A DNA stretch of 64,000 nt from Erwinia persicina NBRC 102418. GTDB taxonomy: Bacteria > Pseudomonadota > Gammaproteobacteria > Enterobacterales > Enterobacteriaceae. The notes below the pieces were generated by a model. It did no database searches. It worked only from the letters and a program-made list of their open reading frames with translations, and was not told the origin of the DNA. Within the stretch, counting starts at the first letter, position 1, and the number at the start of each line of letters is the position of its first letter. The position numbers and the translations under genes are program-made. This document shows positions 9,018 through 17,267 of the stretch, in pieces. Where the stretch lies: positions 124,001 through 188,000 of the forward strand of contig NZ_BCTN01000002.1 in assembly GCF_001571305.1 (NCBI RefSeq), in the 5' to 3' direction.

Positions 9018-9809
9018 ATGATTGAGATTGAGAATGTCACCCGCCGCTATCATCCGGACCATCCTCCGGCGCTGGATAATGTTTCGCTGACCATACCGGA
9101 CGGCTCGATTTTTGGCATTCTCGGCCGCAGCGGGGCGGGAAAGAGCACCCTGATCCGCTGCCTTAATCTGCTTGAACGGCCGGACGCCGGGCAGGTCCGT
9201 GTCGACGGTCTGGATATTACCGGGTTGAGTCAGTCTGCGCTGCGCCGGCAGCGGCTGCGCAGCGGTATGATCTTCCAGCATTTTAATCTGCTGCATTCGC
9301 GCAGTGTGGCGGGTAACGTGGCCGTACCGCTGGAAATAGCCGGGATGAAATCCGCCGGGCGGCGGGCGCGCGTGGCAGAGTTACTGGCCCTGGTGGGGCT
9401 GAGTGATAAAGCTGAGGCGTTTCCCTCCCAGCTTTCCGGTGGACAGCAGCAGCGCGTAGGCATTGCCCGTGCGCTGGCGGCCAGGCCGGACTACCTGCTG
9501 TGCGATGAGGCAACCAGTGCGCTGGATGTTGAAACCACTGCCTCGGTGCTGGCGCTGTTGCAGGAGATTAATCAGCAGTTCGGACTGACCATCGTGATGA
9601 TCACCCATCAGTTGGACGTGGTGAAGGCGATCTGCGATCGCGCTGCGCTGCTGGAGGGGGGCAGGATCGTCGAGAGCGGGGCGCTGAGTACACTGCTGCG
9701 TCAGCCGGACTCGGTATTGCGCAACGCGCTGCTTCACGACCCTGCCGCTGAACGGCATTTCCTGCAGCGTCACGGTATTCACGGAGGTGAACTGTGCGCG
9801 GTAGCCTGA
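9018..9809 (+). CDS. MetN-like ABC transporter ATP-binding protein
   Basis: This 263-residue ATPase shows Walker [15 protein letters not shown]-loop MIFQHFNLL, signature [15 protein letters not shown] and Walker [12 protein letters not shown], followed by the H-loop VMITHQ. It is shorter than classical MetN (about 343 aa) and lacks the C-terminal ACT-like methionine-sensing domain, so feedback inhibition by ligand is not expected. It energises import with the permease whose start it overlaps by 16 bp. Confidence 0.93.
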   Translation: MIEIENVTRRYHPDHPPALDNVSLTIPDGSIFGILGRSGAGKSTLIRCLNLLERPDAGQVRVDGLDITGLSQSALRRQRLRSGMIFQHFNLLHSRSVAGNVAVPLEIAGMKSAGRRARVAELLALVGLSDKAEAFPSQLSGGQQQRVGIARALAARPDYLLCDEATSALDVETTASVLALLQEINQQFGLTIVMITHQLDVVKAICDRAALLEGGRIVESGALSTLLRQPDSVLRNALLHDPAAERHFLQRHGIHGGELCAVA

Positions 9810-10465
9810 ATCTGGATGAACTCTGGTCGCTGATGTCGGCGGCCACGCTGGAAACCCTGTATATGGTTTCACTGGCCGGTCTGTTTACGCTGCTTATTGG
9901 CCTGCCGTTAGGGGTGCTGCTGAAAGTGGCCCGTCACGACGGCATTTTACCGTTACCGCGCCTTAATGCCGTGCTGGGAACTGTCGTCAATATCGGACGC
10001 TCACTGCCGTTTGTGGTGCTGCTTATCGCCCTGATCCCGTTAACCCGCCTGATTGTCGGTACGACGCTCGGCAGCAGTGCTGCCGTGGTGCCGATCGCGC
10101 TGGGGGCTATCCCGTTTTTTGCCCGTATCGTTGAAAATGCACTGGATGAGGTGCCCAAGGGCCGCATTGAAGCGATGGCGTCCATGGGTGGCAGCGGCTG
10201 GCATGTGGTCAGTAAGGTGCTGCTGCCGGAAGCACTGCCGGCGCTGCTGGCCGGGATGACGCTGACGCTGGTGATGTTGATTGGCTTTTCATCCATGGCC
10301 GGAGTGATCGGCGGCGGTGGGTTGGGGGATCTGGCGATCCGCTACGGCTATCAACGCTTTAATCAGCCGGTCATGATCGCGACCGTGGTGATGCTGGTGC
10401 TGATGGTGCAGGGGGTTCAGATGGCCGGTGACCGGCTCGTTCGGCGTCTGGCTCATCGCCGTTAA
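9794..10465 (+). CDS. MetI-like ABC transporter permease
   Basis: This 223-residue, about five-TM permease begins at a GTG behind ACGGAGGTGA, overlapping the ATPase gene. The coupling-helix (EAA) region is [21 protein letters not shown], with [17 protein letters not shown] following and [21 protein letters not shown] near the C-terminus, all typical of MetI. It ends the oxygenase-SBP-ATPase-permease operon. Confidence 0.92.
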   Translation: MRGSLNLDELWSLMSAATLETLYMVSLAGLFTLLIGLPLGVLLKVARHDGILPLPRLNAVLGTVVNIGRSLPFVVLLIALIPLTRLIVGTTLGSSAAVVPIALGAIPFFARIVENALDEVPKGRIEAMASMGGSGWHVVSKVLLPEALPALLAGMTLTLVMLIGFSSMAGVIGGGGLGDLAIRYGYQRFNQPVMIATVVMLVLMVQGVQMAGDRLVRRLAHRR

Positions 10466-10540
10466 TTCAGCAAAAATCCCTGTCCGCATAGTATACTGTC
10501 TGAATTCGCTTCACTTTTTTCCTTTCGGACAGGACAGGTC

Positions 10541-11560
10541 ATGGAAATACGGAACGTTAATCGGGCGCAGTTATGTCAGGCAACCAGCTATGGGCTGATT
10601 TTTATTGCGCTGTTTGCCATCTTCCCGCTGCGTTTGTTGCCCTGCTTTCTGGCAGGTTTTATCGTTTATGAAACCATCCTGGCACTGACGCCACTGGTGG
10701 AGCGGCTGGTAAAGGGGCCGATCGCCCGCTGGATCAGCATTATGTTCCTCAGCGTGGTAATTATTCTGTCGCTGGTGACCGGCATCACCAAACTGATCGG
10801 CTTCCTGCTACATGACTTCCAGAATCCCGCCGCGTTTCACGCCACGGCCAGCAAACTGCTTGAAGATGCCCAGCACACGCTGTCACCGGTGATCACCCGC
10901 TATCTGCCTTCCGATATCGACGAGTTACAAAATCAGGTCGTCGCGTGGCTGCGCGAACATCTGGTGGTGGTGCAAACCTTCGGCCGCAGTGCCGCCCACA
11001 CCTTTGCCACCATGCTGATCGGCATGCTTCTGGGGGCGATCATTTCGCTACGCATCAGCAGCGGCGTGCGCCCGGAAGCGCCGTTAAAGCAGGCCATGTT
11101 AGACCGCCTGACCACCCTGGCGGCGGCGTTCCATAACGTGGTGTTTGCCCAGATCAAGGTCTCGCTGGTCAACACGGTTCTCACCTGCGGTTTTCTGTTT
11201 GGCGTGCTGCCGCTGTTTGGTCTGCATTTCCCGTTTGCCAAAACCGTAGTGGTACTGACCTTTATCGCCGGACTGTTGCCCATCATTGGTAATCTGATCT
11301 CGAATACGGTGATTGTGCTGATCGGTCTCTCCATCTCGCTGGAGGCGGCGCTGATTGCCCTGATCTATCTGGTGCTGATCCACAAGCTGGAATACTTCAT
11401 TAATGCGCGTATCTTCGGCAGCCGCATCAGCGCCAAAACCTGGGAGATCCTGCTGGCAATGCTGGTGTTTGAATCGGCCTTTGGCCTCGCCGGTGTCGTA
11501 GCGGCACCGGTGTATTACGCCTATCTGAAGGCGGAACTGCGCGCGTCGAGACTGATTTAA
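10541..11560 (+). CDS. AI-2E family transporter
   Basis: This 339-residue membrane protein of the AI-2E/UPF0118 type has N-terminal TM helices (GLIFIALFAIFPLRLLP) and a hydrophilic stretch at about residues 95-160. C-terminal helices include FPFAKTVVVLTFIAGLLPIIGNLISNT, a family hallmark. Members include exporters of autoinducer-2 and Na+/H+ antiporters; the substrate here is unknown. The 75-bp gap before it contains CCTGTCCG (10479-10486) and CGGACAGG (10526-10533), a perfect 8-bp inverted repeat enclosing a TATACT box. Confidence 0.87.
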   Translation: MEIRNVNRAQLCQATSYGLIFIALFAIFPLRLLPCFLAGFIVYETILALTPLVERLVKGPIARWISIMFLSVVIILSLVTGITKLIGFLLHDFQNPAAFHATASKLLEDAQHTLSPVITRYLPSDIDELQNQVVAWLREHLVVVQTFGRSAAHTFATMLIGMLLGAIISLRISSGVRPEAPLKQAMLDRLTTLAAAFHNVVFAQIKVSLVNTVLTCGFLFGVLPLFGLHFPFAKTVVVLTFIAGLLPIIGNLISNTVIVLIGLSISLEAALIALIYLVLIHKLEYFINARIFGSRISAKTWEILLAMLVFESAFGLAGVVAAPVYYAYLKAELRASRLI

Positions 11561-11604
11561 CGCGATTTCTGGCCGGCTGATACCGGCCCTGACGGAAAAC
11601 TCCC

Positions 11605-12561
11605 ATGTCTTTGCTGGCCACGCTGTTCCATCAGATCCTGATTGCTTTGCCGCTGTTCGTGCTGATTGGGCTGGGCTGGCTGCTGGTGCGCTGGCGTCAG
11701 TGGCCGGAAAGCATCACCAGCGCCATCAACCGCCTGGTGTTCCGCGTGGCTCTGCCCGTTATGCTTTTCCGACTGATGTGTAACTTTTCCGCCGGGCCGC
11801 CAGTGGATGCCCGCCTGCTTATTGCTTTCTTTGGCGGCTGCCTGCTGGTGTTTGCCTTTGGCAGGCTGGTGGCATCACGGCTGTTTAAGCTGGATGGCGT
11901 ATCCGGGTCGGTTTTTGCGCTGGGCGGTATCTTTTCGAATAATGTGCTGCTTGGCCTGCCGATTGCGCGGGTGATGCTGGGCGATGCCGCCATCCCGTCC
12001 GTGGCCCTGGTGCTGGTCTTTAACGGACTGATCCTCTGGACGCTGGCGACGGTATCGGTGGAATGGTTCCGGCATGGCGCCCTAAATCTGCGCGGCTTTG
12101 GCCAGACGGCCATCAGCGTACTGAAAAATCCGCTAATTATCGGCATCCTTTCCGGCACGCTGTTCAGTCTGACCGGTCTGCCATTACCTGAATTTATCGA
12201 CCAGCCGCTCAGCATGCTGGGGCAGATTGCCGTCCCGCTGGCGCTGGTCGCGCTGGGGATGAGCCTGGCGGGGTATCGCATTAAAGAGGGGCTGGCCATC
12301 AGCTACGCGCTGAGCGCCATCAAACTGATTGTGCAGCCGCTGGTAGTGTGGGGACTGGCGTGGATCATTGGGCTGCCCCCTCTGGAGAGTAAAGTGGTGG
12401 TTCTGCTGGCCTCTATGTCCGTGGGCGTGAACGTCTATCTGATGTCGCAGCAGTTTAATGCGCTGACCGGGCCTGCGGCGACCAGCATGCTGCTGACAAC
12501 GCTTTTTTCGGCAATAACCACCCCAGTGCTGATGATGACGATGGACTGGGTGTATGGGTAA
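11605..12561 (+). CDS. AEC family transporter (auxin efflux carrier type)
   Basis: This 318-residue protein has ten predicted TM segments, with the AEC fold seen in PLFVLIGLGWLL, FRVALPVMLFRLMCNF, GGIFSNNVLLGLPIA and VPLALVALGMSLAGY. Bacterial members such as MdcF or YfdV move dicarboxylates or other organic acids; the substrate is not determinable. It follows the AI-2E gene by 44 bp, and the gap holds a GGCCGG/CCGGCC hairpin, so co-transcription is uncertain. Its stop codon overlaps the beginning of a degenerate coding remnant. Confidence 0.88.
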   Translation: MSLLATLFHQILIALPLFVLIGLGWLLVRWRQWPESITSAINRLVFRVALPVMLFRLMCNFSAGPPVDARLLIAFFGGCLLVFAFGRLVASRLFKLDGVSGSVFALGGIFSNNVLLGLPIARVMLGDAAIPSVALVLVFNGLILWTLATVSVEWFRHGALNLRGFGQTAISVLKNPLIIGILSGTLFSLTGLPLPEFIDQPLSMLGQIAVPLALVALGMSLAGYRIKEGLAISYALSAIKLIVQPLVVWGLAWIIGLPPLESKVVVLLASMSVGVNVYLMSQQFNALTGPAATSMLLTTLFSAITTPVLMMTMDWVYG

Positions 12562-12722
12562 GTGAGGATAACCTGACGGTCAGAAAGCGCTTCTGCAAAA
12601 CTCCACTGCAAGACCCCGATTTCCGTGATTATCTTAGAAAAAATAGAGATATTGCCGGGGAATATGCTGAGATAAAACACTCGGCAGCGTTACTCAGTCA
12701 GAACGATGTTCATCGCTCTTAA
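12561..12722 (+). pseudogene. C-terminal remnant of a GrpB-like protein
   Basis: A 53-codon open stretch in a different frame from the AEC gene has no start codon of its own. It contains DPDFRDYLRKNRDIAGEYAEIK, close to the conserved C-terminal FRDYLRxxPxxAxEYAxLK of the GrpB nucleotidyltransferase-fold family, and then ends at a stop after VHRS. The rest of the gene (about 120 residues) is missing, so this looks like a leftover from deletion or recombination next to the AEC gene. The match is by pattern only. The following 150 bp hold nothing I can support. Confidence 0.5.
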
Positions 12723-12876
12723 AACGGACTTTATAGATCACCATCTACGGCTGGCGCTGACTGCCTGAGAACCACCGGAATTGAAAAAGAGTAAATTTTA
12801 TTTTTTCCGTTCTTAAGTCGATAAAAGTCTCTTACCTAAGAATCGTTTCAGAGAAAAAATGTTATCTCTTGTAGGG

Positions 12877-13173
12877 TCAAACAATGTTTCCTGTTTTGTA
12901 TCCAACGCTTTCAAGATTGAAGCGCGCATTTTCTGCGATCTCCCATGAAGAGTTAACTGCTATCCAGATGTGAGAATGAGATTCTGTTTGCCCCTCTGAG
13001 TAAGAAGAGACGTAGACCTGAACGGGATTGATCAAAGGTCTGGGGTCAGTAGAGTTACGTAATCGATTATTAATACTTTCACTTACGATTTTGCACGCAG
13101 ACGCTAACTGTTCCATCTCTTTCTTACCACTACTCATATATAAGCGAAATTTTTCATCGTTCCCGTTGTTCAT
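12877..13173 (-). CDS. 98-residue hypothetical protein
   Basis: AAGG lies about 8 nt before the ATG. The product has an N-terminal helix-rich segment (GKKEMEQLASACKIVSESINNRL) and a beta-like middle (PVQVYVSSYSEGQTESHSHIWIAVNSSW). There is no signal peptide or TM segment and I do not recognise the family. It is more AT-rich than most neighbours and lies in the gene-poor 12.6-14.6 kb stretch, so it may be acquired. Confidence 0.5.
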   Translation of the reverse strand: MNNGNDEKFRLYMSSGKKEMEQLASACKIVSESINNRLRNSTDPRPLINPVQVYVSSYSEGQTESHSHIWIAVNSSWEIAENARFNLESVGYKTGNIV

Positions 13174-13259
13174 TATGCAACCTTTTATATAGGGGGCAGT
13201 TTACAGAAGATGATTCAGTAGGCTAATTGCAAAAAGATATTCAGTGTCAACCTCACTTT

Positions 13260-13297
13260 TTAAACCGCTTTCAGAGTCACAACTAAAAGCGGTTTAA
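13260..13297. terminator. Perfect 12-bp inverted repeat, probable terminator hairpin
   Basis: TTAAACCGCTTT (13260-13271) and AAAGCGGTTTAA (13286-13297) form a 12-bp stem with a 14-nt loop. It lies between two minus-strand small genes, downstream of the small secreted peptide gene. The tails are AT-rich on both strands but are not clean U-tracts. Confidence 0.5.
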
Positions 13298-13347
13298 TAA
13301 TCCCAGGTTCACTCACTCCGATGTGAACTTTTCTTCCTACCCATCAG

Positions 13348-13479
13348 CTAAGAACAGTAGCCACCCTTATGATGTGAACCTGTTCCTCCGTGAGGATGTT
13401 GGCCTTTAGGGCATGCGAATGCTGATGCAGACATGATACCGAGAACTGAGACCAAAAGGATTGCTGTGATTTTTTTCAT
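13348..13479 (-). CDS. 43-residue secreted Cys/His peptide
   Basis: The frame encodes a clean Sec signal peptide (MKKITAILLVSVLGIMSASAFA, about 22 residues) and a mature peptide of about 21 residues. The mature part begins CPKGQHPH, contains GSHHKGG and ends YCS. Two cysteines near its ends could form a disulfide, and four histidines suggest metal binding; both are inferences. There is no lipobox, because cleavage after AFA fits signal peptidase I. A hairpin downstream (13260-13297) could end its transcript. Not a family I can name. Confidence 0.6.
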   Translation of the reverse strand: MKKITAILLVSVLGIMSASAFACPKGQHPHGGTGSHHKGGYCS

Positions 13480-13656
13480 TGAAATTCCGTTTTATCTTGC
13501 CATGTGGGAAACCCCAATAGTTAATATACGCTTATGAATTAAAATAGGAATCCTGATAAATAATCAGTAGTAACGTATGAGGACAGGTTTTCTTGCTACT
13601 TGATCAATAAGTCATGCTACAGGACTGTCACCACACTGAGGTAAGGGGATAGGGTT

Positions 13657-13724
13657 ATGAAAATCTCAATGTTTTACTGTTGGCACTGAGTGCTGCCTGT
13701 AATGAGCAGAGGTCCGCGAAATGA
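13657..13724 (+). pseudogene. Frameshifted small lipoprotein gene
   Basis: A ribosome site (AAGGGGA) and ATGAAAA are followed, one frame off, by codons for a hydrophobic run LNVLLLALSAAC and then NEQRSAK and a stop. Adding one A to the A-run at 13660-13663 would restore a 22-residue entericidin-like lipoprotein with lipobox LSAAC. As it stands the frame stops after 10 codons. It may be a true pseudogene, a phase-variable tract or a sequencing error. Confidence 0.45.
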
Positions 13725-14084
13725 GTTAATCACTACATTGTAAGCCTCTCAGCTTTGGTGACTGATACATTATGAGATTACCGCTTTCGCCATCATTAGC
13801 CGATGGTCTTCCTGCATCAGTCAGCCTCTTCATGCATCTGTCGCTTATCAGTCTTTATTGTGAATAAATCCTCACTCTATTTATAACGGTGATTATCTAT
13901 ATATTTGCAATTAATGAAATTGATACCTTTGTCTCTTTTTTTTCGTTTAAGTTGCATTGAAAAAGACTATTTACATGAAACGTTGAGTAACATTTCTTTC
14001 AGAGATAATGCGGTTTAGTGCTTGCTGCTTTACCGGTAACATATTATTTTTGTTTCACGCAACCAGTATTTCCAAGGAGATTTT

Positions 14085-14222
14085 ATGCGATTAATGAGAT
14101 ATTCAAAATTGCTTGAATATACAGCAATAGGTCTGTTTACTTCAATATTGTTATACTTTATAGTGACTTGTGCAATGTCCTACTTTGGCCTGGATGCGGG
14201 CTGGCCATACCCTCAACACTGA
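14085..14222 (+). CDS. 45-residue single-pass membrane protein
   Basis: AAGGAGA lies 7 nt before the ATG, one of the best ribosome sites in the region. The product starts MRLMRYSKLLEY and has a hydrophobic helix at about residues 13-33 (AIGLFTSILLYFIVTCAM). It ends in a short aromatic tail YFGLDAGWPYPQH that would face the periplasm by the positive-inside rule. I do not recognise a family. Confidence 0.55.
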   Translation: MRLMRYSKLLEYTAIGLFTSILLYFIVTCAMSYFGLDAGWPYPQH

Positions 14223-14604
14223 AGCCTGCCTGACCAGGGAAACTATACCTATTATTTATCCAACGTTAAGTTGTATAACGCTACAAACTTTAATTATAAG
14301 AGTAACCTGTTACGCATATCAGCAACCCAGTTAAATATATGCATAATAGAAATAATCATACATCAATTACACGTTATATCATCAGCCCCTGTTCTCAGAA
14401 GGATCCGGCCAGTGTGTCTTCCTCTTTTTATGCCGGGCTGACAGCTTAACCATAAAGCGTTATATCCCGAAAGAGATGCACCCGGGCGAGCCGGGCGGCT
14501 AAGCGTCAGAGAGCGGGTAGAGAAGGGGGGATCAGGGAGAAACTGACGACCTTATTTTCAGTCATTGCCACATCGTTATTAATGCGGCTGTCAGGAACAG
14601 CCCG
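14223..14604. other. Intergenic stretch without a supported gene
   Basis: This 382-bp stretch is AT-rich up to about 14390 and more balanced afterwards. No frame with a convincing start and ribosome site was found. A GGCTGT/ACAGCC hairpin at 14586-14602 sits directly downstream of the minus-strand amidase gene and may mark its transcript end. Confidence 0.5.
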
Positions 14605-15105
14605 TCACTGAGGCGGATCGGCACTCAGCAGTGCCGTCAGTCTGCGCAGCGCATATAACGCGGCGGTATGGATCACTGTTTCAGGTGGCCCCGCGATCGC
14701 CTGAACCTCGGCGACGGTCCGCTCACCGGGTAACCCCCATGCAAACCACACCGTGCCGGCGGGGGTGCCATCGTCTCCGCCGTCCGGGCCTGCATAACCA
14801 CTGATAGCCAGACTCACGGCTTCGCCCGACAAATGCTGTGCGCCCACAACCATCTCCCTGACAGTTTCTTCACTCACGGCACTGTGCTTTTTCAGGGTGT
14901 CTTCACGGACGTTGAGGATGCGGTGTTTAGCAGAATCACAATAAGTGACAAACCCCGAGGTAAAAAACGCACTGCTGCCAGATGCTGCGCCGAGTGACAT
15001 GGCGACCAGACCGGCAGTGCAGGACTCCGCCGTCGCCAGCCGCAATTCTTTTTTCTTCAACAGGGAGCCTAACGTGTCGGCAGCCTGTAACAGTTGTTGA
15101 TCCAT
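14605..15105 (-). CDS. PncC/CinA C-terminal-type nicotinamide-nucleotide amidase
   Basis: The ATG at 15105 has AAGGAG 4 nt upstream and is preferred to the ATG six codons earlier. The 166-residue product is a stand-alone CinA C-terminal domain: LATAESCTAGLVAMSLGAASGSS with the serine-containing motif, FFTSGFVTYCDSAKHRIL, SAVSEETVREMV, AISGYAGPDGG and AGTVWFAWG. Family members (PncC) deamidate nicotinamide mononucleotide in NAD recycling. Enterobacteria carry several paralogues (YgaD, YdeJ), and here the YdeJ-like role is open. Confidence 0.85.
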   Translation of the reverse strand: MDQQLLQAADTLGSLLKKKELRLATAESCTAGLVAMSLGAASGSSAFFTSGFVTYCDSAKHRILNVREDTLKKHSAVSEETVREMVVGAQHLSGEAVSLAISGYAGPDGGDDGTPAGTVWFAWGLPGERTVAEVQAIAGPPETVIHTAALYALRRLTALLSADPPQ

Positions 15106-15189
15106 AGGACTCCTTATAAACAATCAAGGCCACTCTGATGCTGGCTGGTGAGTAGCCCGGTCTTATAAATGGAAGGGTTAATTGTCCTG

Positions 15190-15402
15190 TTAAGGCGTCG
15201 GTTTGATAAGGCGGATGGCATGTTCCAGCACCTTTTGCTCTTCGCGGTCAGCATCCGACCTTAACTGGCGGGTCTGCTGTAACAGGTCGGTGATTGTGCT
15301 GCGCTGGGTATTTCTCCCGTCTTCCGCCAGCACAATCACAGCGTCACCAATCACGCGACACACCTCATCATAATATTCTTCACTAAGCACATCTCTTTTC
15401 AT
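15190..15402 (-). CDS. YmgB/AriR-like small regulatory protein
   Basis: A 70-residue acidic helical protein with GAGGAAGC before the ATG. It shows the pattern of the YmgB/AriR connector family: an N-terminal helix with EEYYDEVCRVIGDAVIVLAEDG, then ITDLLQQTRQLRSDADREEQKVLEHAIRLI. Known members are dimeric proteins linked to acid resistance, biofilm formation and Rcs signalling. The similarity is by pattern and is modest. It precedes the amidase gene on the same strand by 85 bp, so it may be co-transcribed. Confidence 0.6.
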   Translation of the reverse strand: MKRDVLSEEYYDEVCRVIGDAVIVLAEDGRNTQRSTITDLLQQTRQLRSDADREEQKVLEHAIRLIKPTP

Positions 15403-15697
15403 CGGGCTTCCTCATTGAGACCGTTTTCATACCTTTTTCATTGTAGACAACGGCGGTGGCCTTGCAGAAATAAATGCGTTCAGGGCGAAATAAAATAAAC
15501 AGCGTAACCGAACGGTAGCGAAGCGCTAAATAAACCTTATTGTGGATTCAGCCATTACGCCGGCGGCGTAATTTTTCCGCGTAAAATAAATTAAGATTTT
15601 TCTGAAATCAGTAAGAGCAGAGCAAATATCCCTGCCGGATGCATTTCAGTTTCGCTTGCCTGTGCCAGGCTTAATTCTCAAATACCAAGGAGGAACA

Positions 15698-16090
15698 ATG
15701 AAATCAGTTATCTTAGCGGCAGTGTTATTAGCGGTGACCGGTTCCGCAATGGCAGAAAAAGGCGGCTTTGAGTCGGGCGAAAAAGCACCGCCGGCTCACA
15801 AGCAGGATGCCGGCTACAAGGGCACGGAGGATACGACTGAAAGTCAGGTTAAAACCCTGCGCGATCTGAAAGAAGGCAGTTGGGTCACGCTGGAAGGCAA
15901 CATCGTTGAAAAACATTCAGGCGATCGCTACACCTTCAGAGATAAATCCGGATCGCTTCCGGTGACCATCGACCAGAAAGTGTGGAAAGAGAGGACGTAT
16001 AATGCGTCCGATTTAGTCAGGATCAGCGGCCGGACTGAGGGGCAGGGCAAAAACACCGCCCTCAAGGTAGAGCGCCTGGATGAACCCTGA
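15698..16090 (+). CDS. YdeI/YgiW-type periplasmic OB-fold stress protein
   Basis: The ATG at 15698 follows AAGGAGGAACA, an excellent ribosome site, and gives 130 residues. A signal peptide ending GSAMA is followed by GGF, APPAHKQDAGYKGTED and the BOF (bacterial OB-fold) core SWVTLEGNIVEKHSGDRYTFRDKSG and VTIDQKVW. Members YgiW and YdeI of E. coli/Salmonella are periplasmic proteins involved in tolerance to peroxide, cadmium, acid or antimicrobial peptides, often under OmrA/RpoS/PmrAB-type control. The function here is inferred from the family. Confidence 0.88.
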   Translation: MKSVILAAVLLAVTGSAMAEKGGFESGEKAPPAHKQDAGYKGTEDTTESQVKTLRDLKEGSWVTLEGNIVEKHSGDRYTFRDKSGSLPVTIDQKVWKERTYNASDLVRISGRTEGQGKNTALKVERLDEP

Positions 16091-16151
16091 TATAGCGGCT
16101 GGTAGGGCCAACACTGCCGGCTGATGCGCAGCTCCCCTGACAGGTGATGAC

Positions 16152-16661
16152 ATGACAGACAAAAATGCCCCCGTCACACCACGCGGCGTTGATGAACGTC
16201 CACGCTGGATAGCTGTTGAGCAAAAAATCAGGGCCTGGGGCACCCTGTTCCTTTTCATCTTTACCTTCGCAGGTACGCTCGGCGTTTTTTCTAAAGGCTA
16301 TCTTAGCGACGGTGTGGCGCAGGATCGCGCCGGCAATCTTAGCGTCGAATATGAACGCTTTGGCCGGATCATCAGCGATATGGATATGAAAATCACCTGG
16401 CAGGGAAGCGGCGCTTCCGTCTCTACCCTGACGCTGGGCGGTGATTTTATGGATCGCTATGAAGTGCTTACGCTGAATCCCCGCCCGCAGCGTGCTTACA
16501 GCCGTGACAACCAGCTTATTCTCGAATATCCCGCCACCGATGCGCAACATCCCCATACGCTGTGGATCGGTTTGCAGCCCCGTCAGGCCGGAGTGGGCCG
16601 CGCAACCTTTCGCGTTGATCGCAATGACCCCGTGACCCTGTTTCAGCTGATCTATCCGTAA
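16152..16661 (+). CDS. Membrane-anchored protein of unknown function, paired with DUF421 gene
   Basis: A 169-residue protein with a cytoplasmic N-terminus of about 28 residues. One TM segment is centred on TLFLFIFTFAGTLGVF (about residues 31-48), and the extracytoplasmic remainder is beta-rich, including MKITWQGSGASVSTLTLGGDFMD. The stretches PRPQRAY, YPATDAQHPHTLWIGLQPRQAG and RFRVDRND-like residues suggest a single all-beta domain. It ends 12 bp before the DUF421 gene, so the two form an operon and probably a complex. Not assignable to a named family. Confidence 0.75.
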   Translation: MTDKNAPVTPRGVDERPRWIAVEQKIRAWGTLFLFIFTFAGTLGVFSKGYLSDGVAQDRAGNLSVEYERFGRIISDMDMKITWQGSGASVSTLTLGGDFMDRYEVLTLNPRPQRAYSRDNQLILEYPATDAQHPHTLWIGLQPRQAGVGRATFRVDRNDPVTLFQLIYP

Positions 16662-16673
16662 CAGGAGCAGAAT

Positions 16674-17120
16674 ATGGAAACCGTACTTCGTGCCGTGGGG
16701 ATCTACTTTATCCTGCTGATTGTCTTCAGAATCGCCGGCAGGCGGGCGCTGCTGCAGATGACATCATTCGACCTGATCCTGCTGCTGATTATCAGCGAGG
16801 CGACACAGCAGGCGCTACTGGGCGATGACTTTTCGGTTACCGGAGCAGCCCTGACCATTATTACCCTGGTGGTGTTGGACATCACGCTGGGCTATATCAA
16901 GAAAAAGACCGGATGGTTTGATTATCTGCTCGACGGTTCTCCGGTTATTCTGGTGGAAAATGGCAGAGTGCTGGACAATAAGTTGAAAAAGTCCGGAATA
17001 ACGCTGGATGATATTTTAGTGTCTGCCCGGACGAATCAGGGGGTATATGAAGTAGCCAAAATTAAATTCGCCATCCTGGAGAAGAACGGTCATATATCCA
17101 TCATCCCCTTTGACCATTAA
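16674..17120 (+). CDS. DUF421 (YetF/YcaP-type) membrane protein
   Basis: A 148-residue protein with three N-terminal TM helices (GIYFILLIVFRIAGRRAL, DLILLLIISEATQQALLG, LTIITLVVLDITLGYI). A cytoplasmic DUF421 domain follows, with GSPVILVENGRVLDNKLKKSGITLDDIL and ISIIPF. Bacillus members (YetF and paralogues) are linked to spore and envelope properties; the molecular function is unknown. It is shorter than YcaP (230 aa) because the C-terminal domain is minimal. AGGAGC precedes the ATG. Confidence 0.85.
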   Translation: METVLRAVGIYFILLIVFRIAGRRALLQMTSFDLILLLIISEATQQALLGDDFSVTGAALTIITLVVLDITLGYIKKKTGWFDYLLDGSPVILVENGRVLDNKLKKSGITLDDILVSARTNQGVYEVAKIKFAILEKNGHISIIPFDH

Positions 17121-17146
17121 GGCATTTGTCGGACGGTTAACGTTCA

Positions 17147-17183
17147 CCTGCCTGTAAAGACGGCGGATCGACAGGCGGTTTTC
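17147..17183 (+). terminator. Terminator after the DUF421 gene
   Basis: GCCTGT (17150-17155) pairs with ACAGGC (17171-17176), followed by GGTTTTCCGTTT, about 30 bp past the DUF421 stop. Confidence 0.5.
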
Positions 17184-17241
17184 CGTTTATTAAGCCTGGC
17201 AGCATGCAGTCAACGGCAGAGAGGGAGGAGAGGGGAAGGTG

Positions 17242-17267
17242 AAAAAAATACCCGGTATACACCGGGT
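17242..17267 (-). terminator. Minus-strand rho-independent terminator with no clear gene
   Basis: Read on the minus strand, ACCCGG-TGTATA-CCGGGT is followed by A and seven T residues, a textbook intrinsic terminator. The only upstream minus-strand frame (GTG start at 17384) runs through it and has no convincing ribosome site. The transcript it ends may therefore be a small RNA or a very short peptide transcribed leftward from about 17270-17500. Confidence 0.6.
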
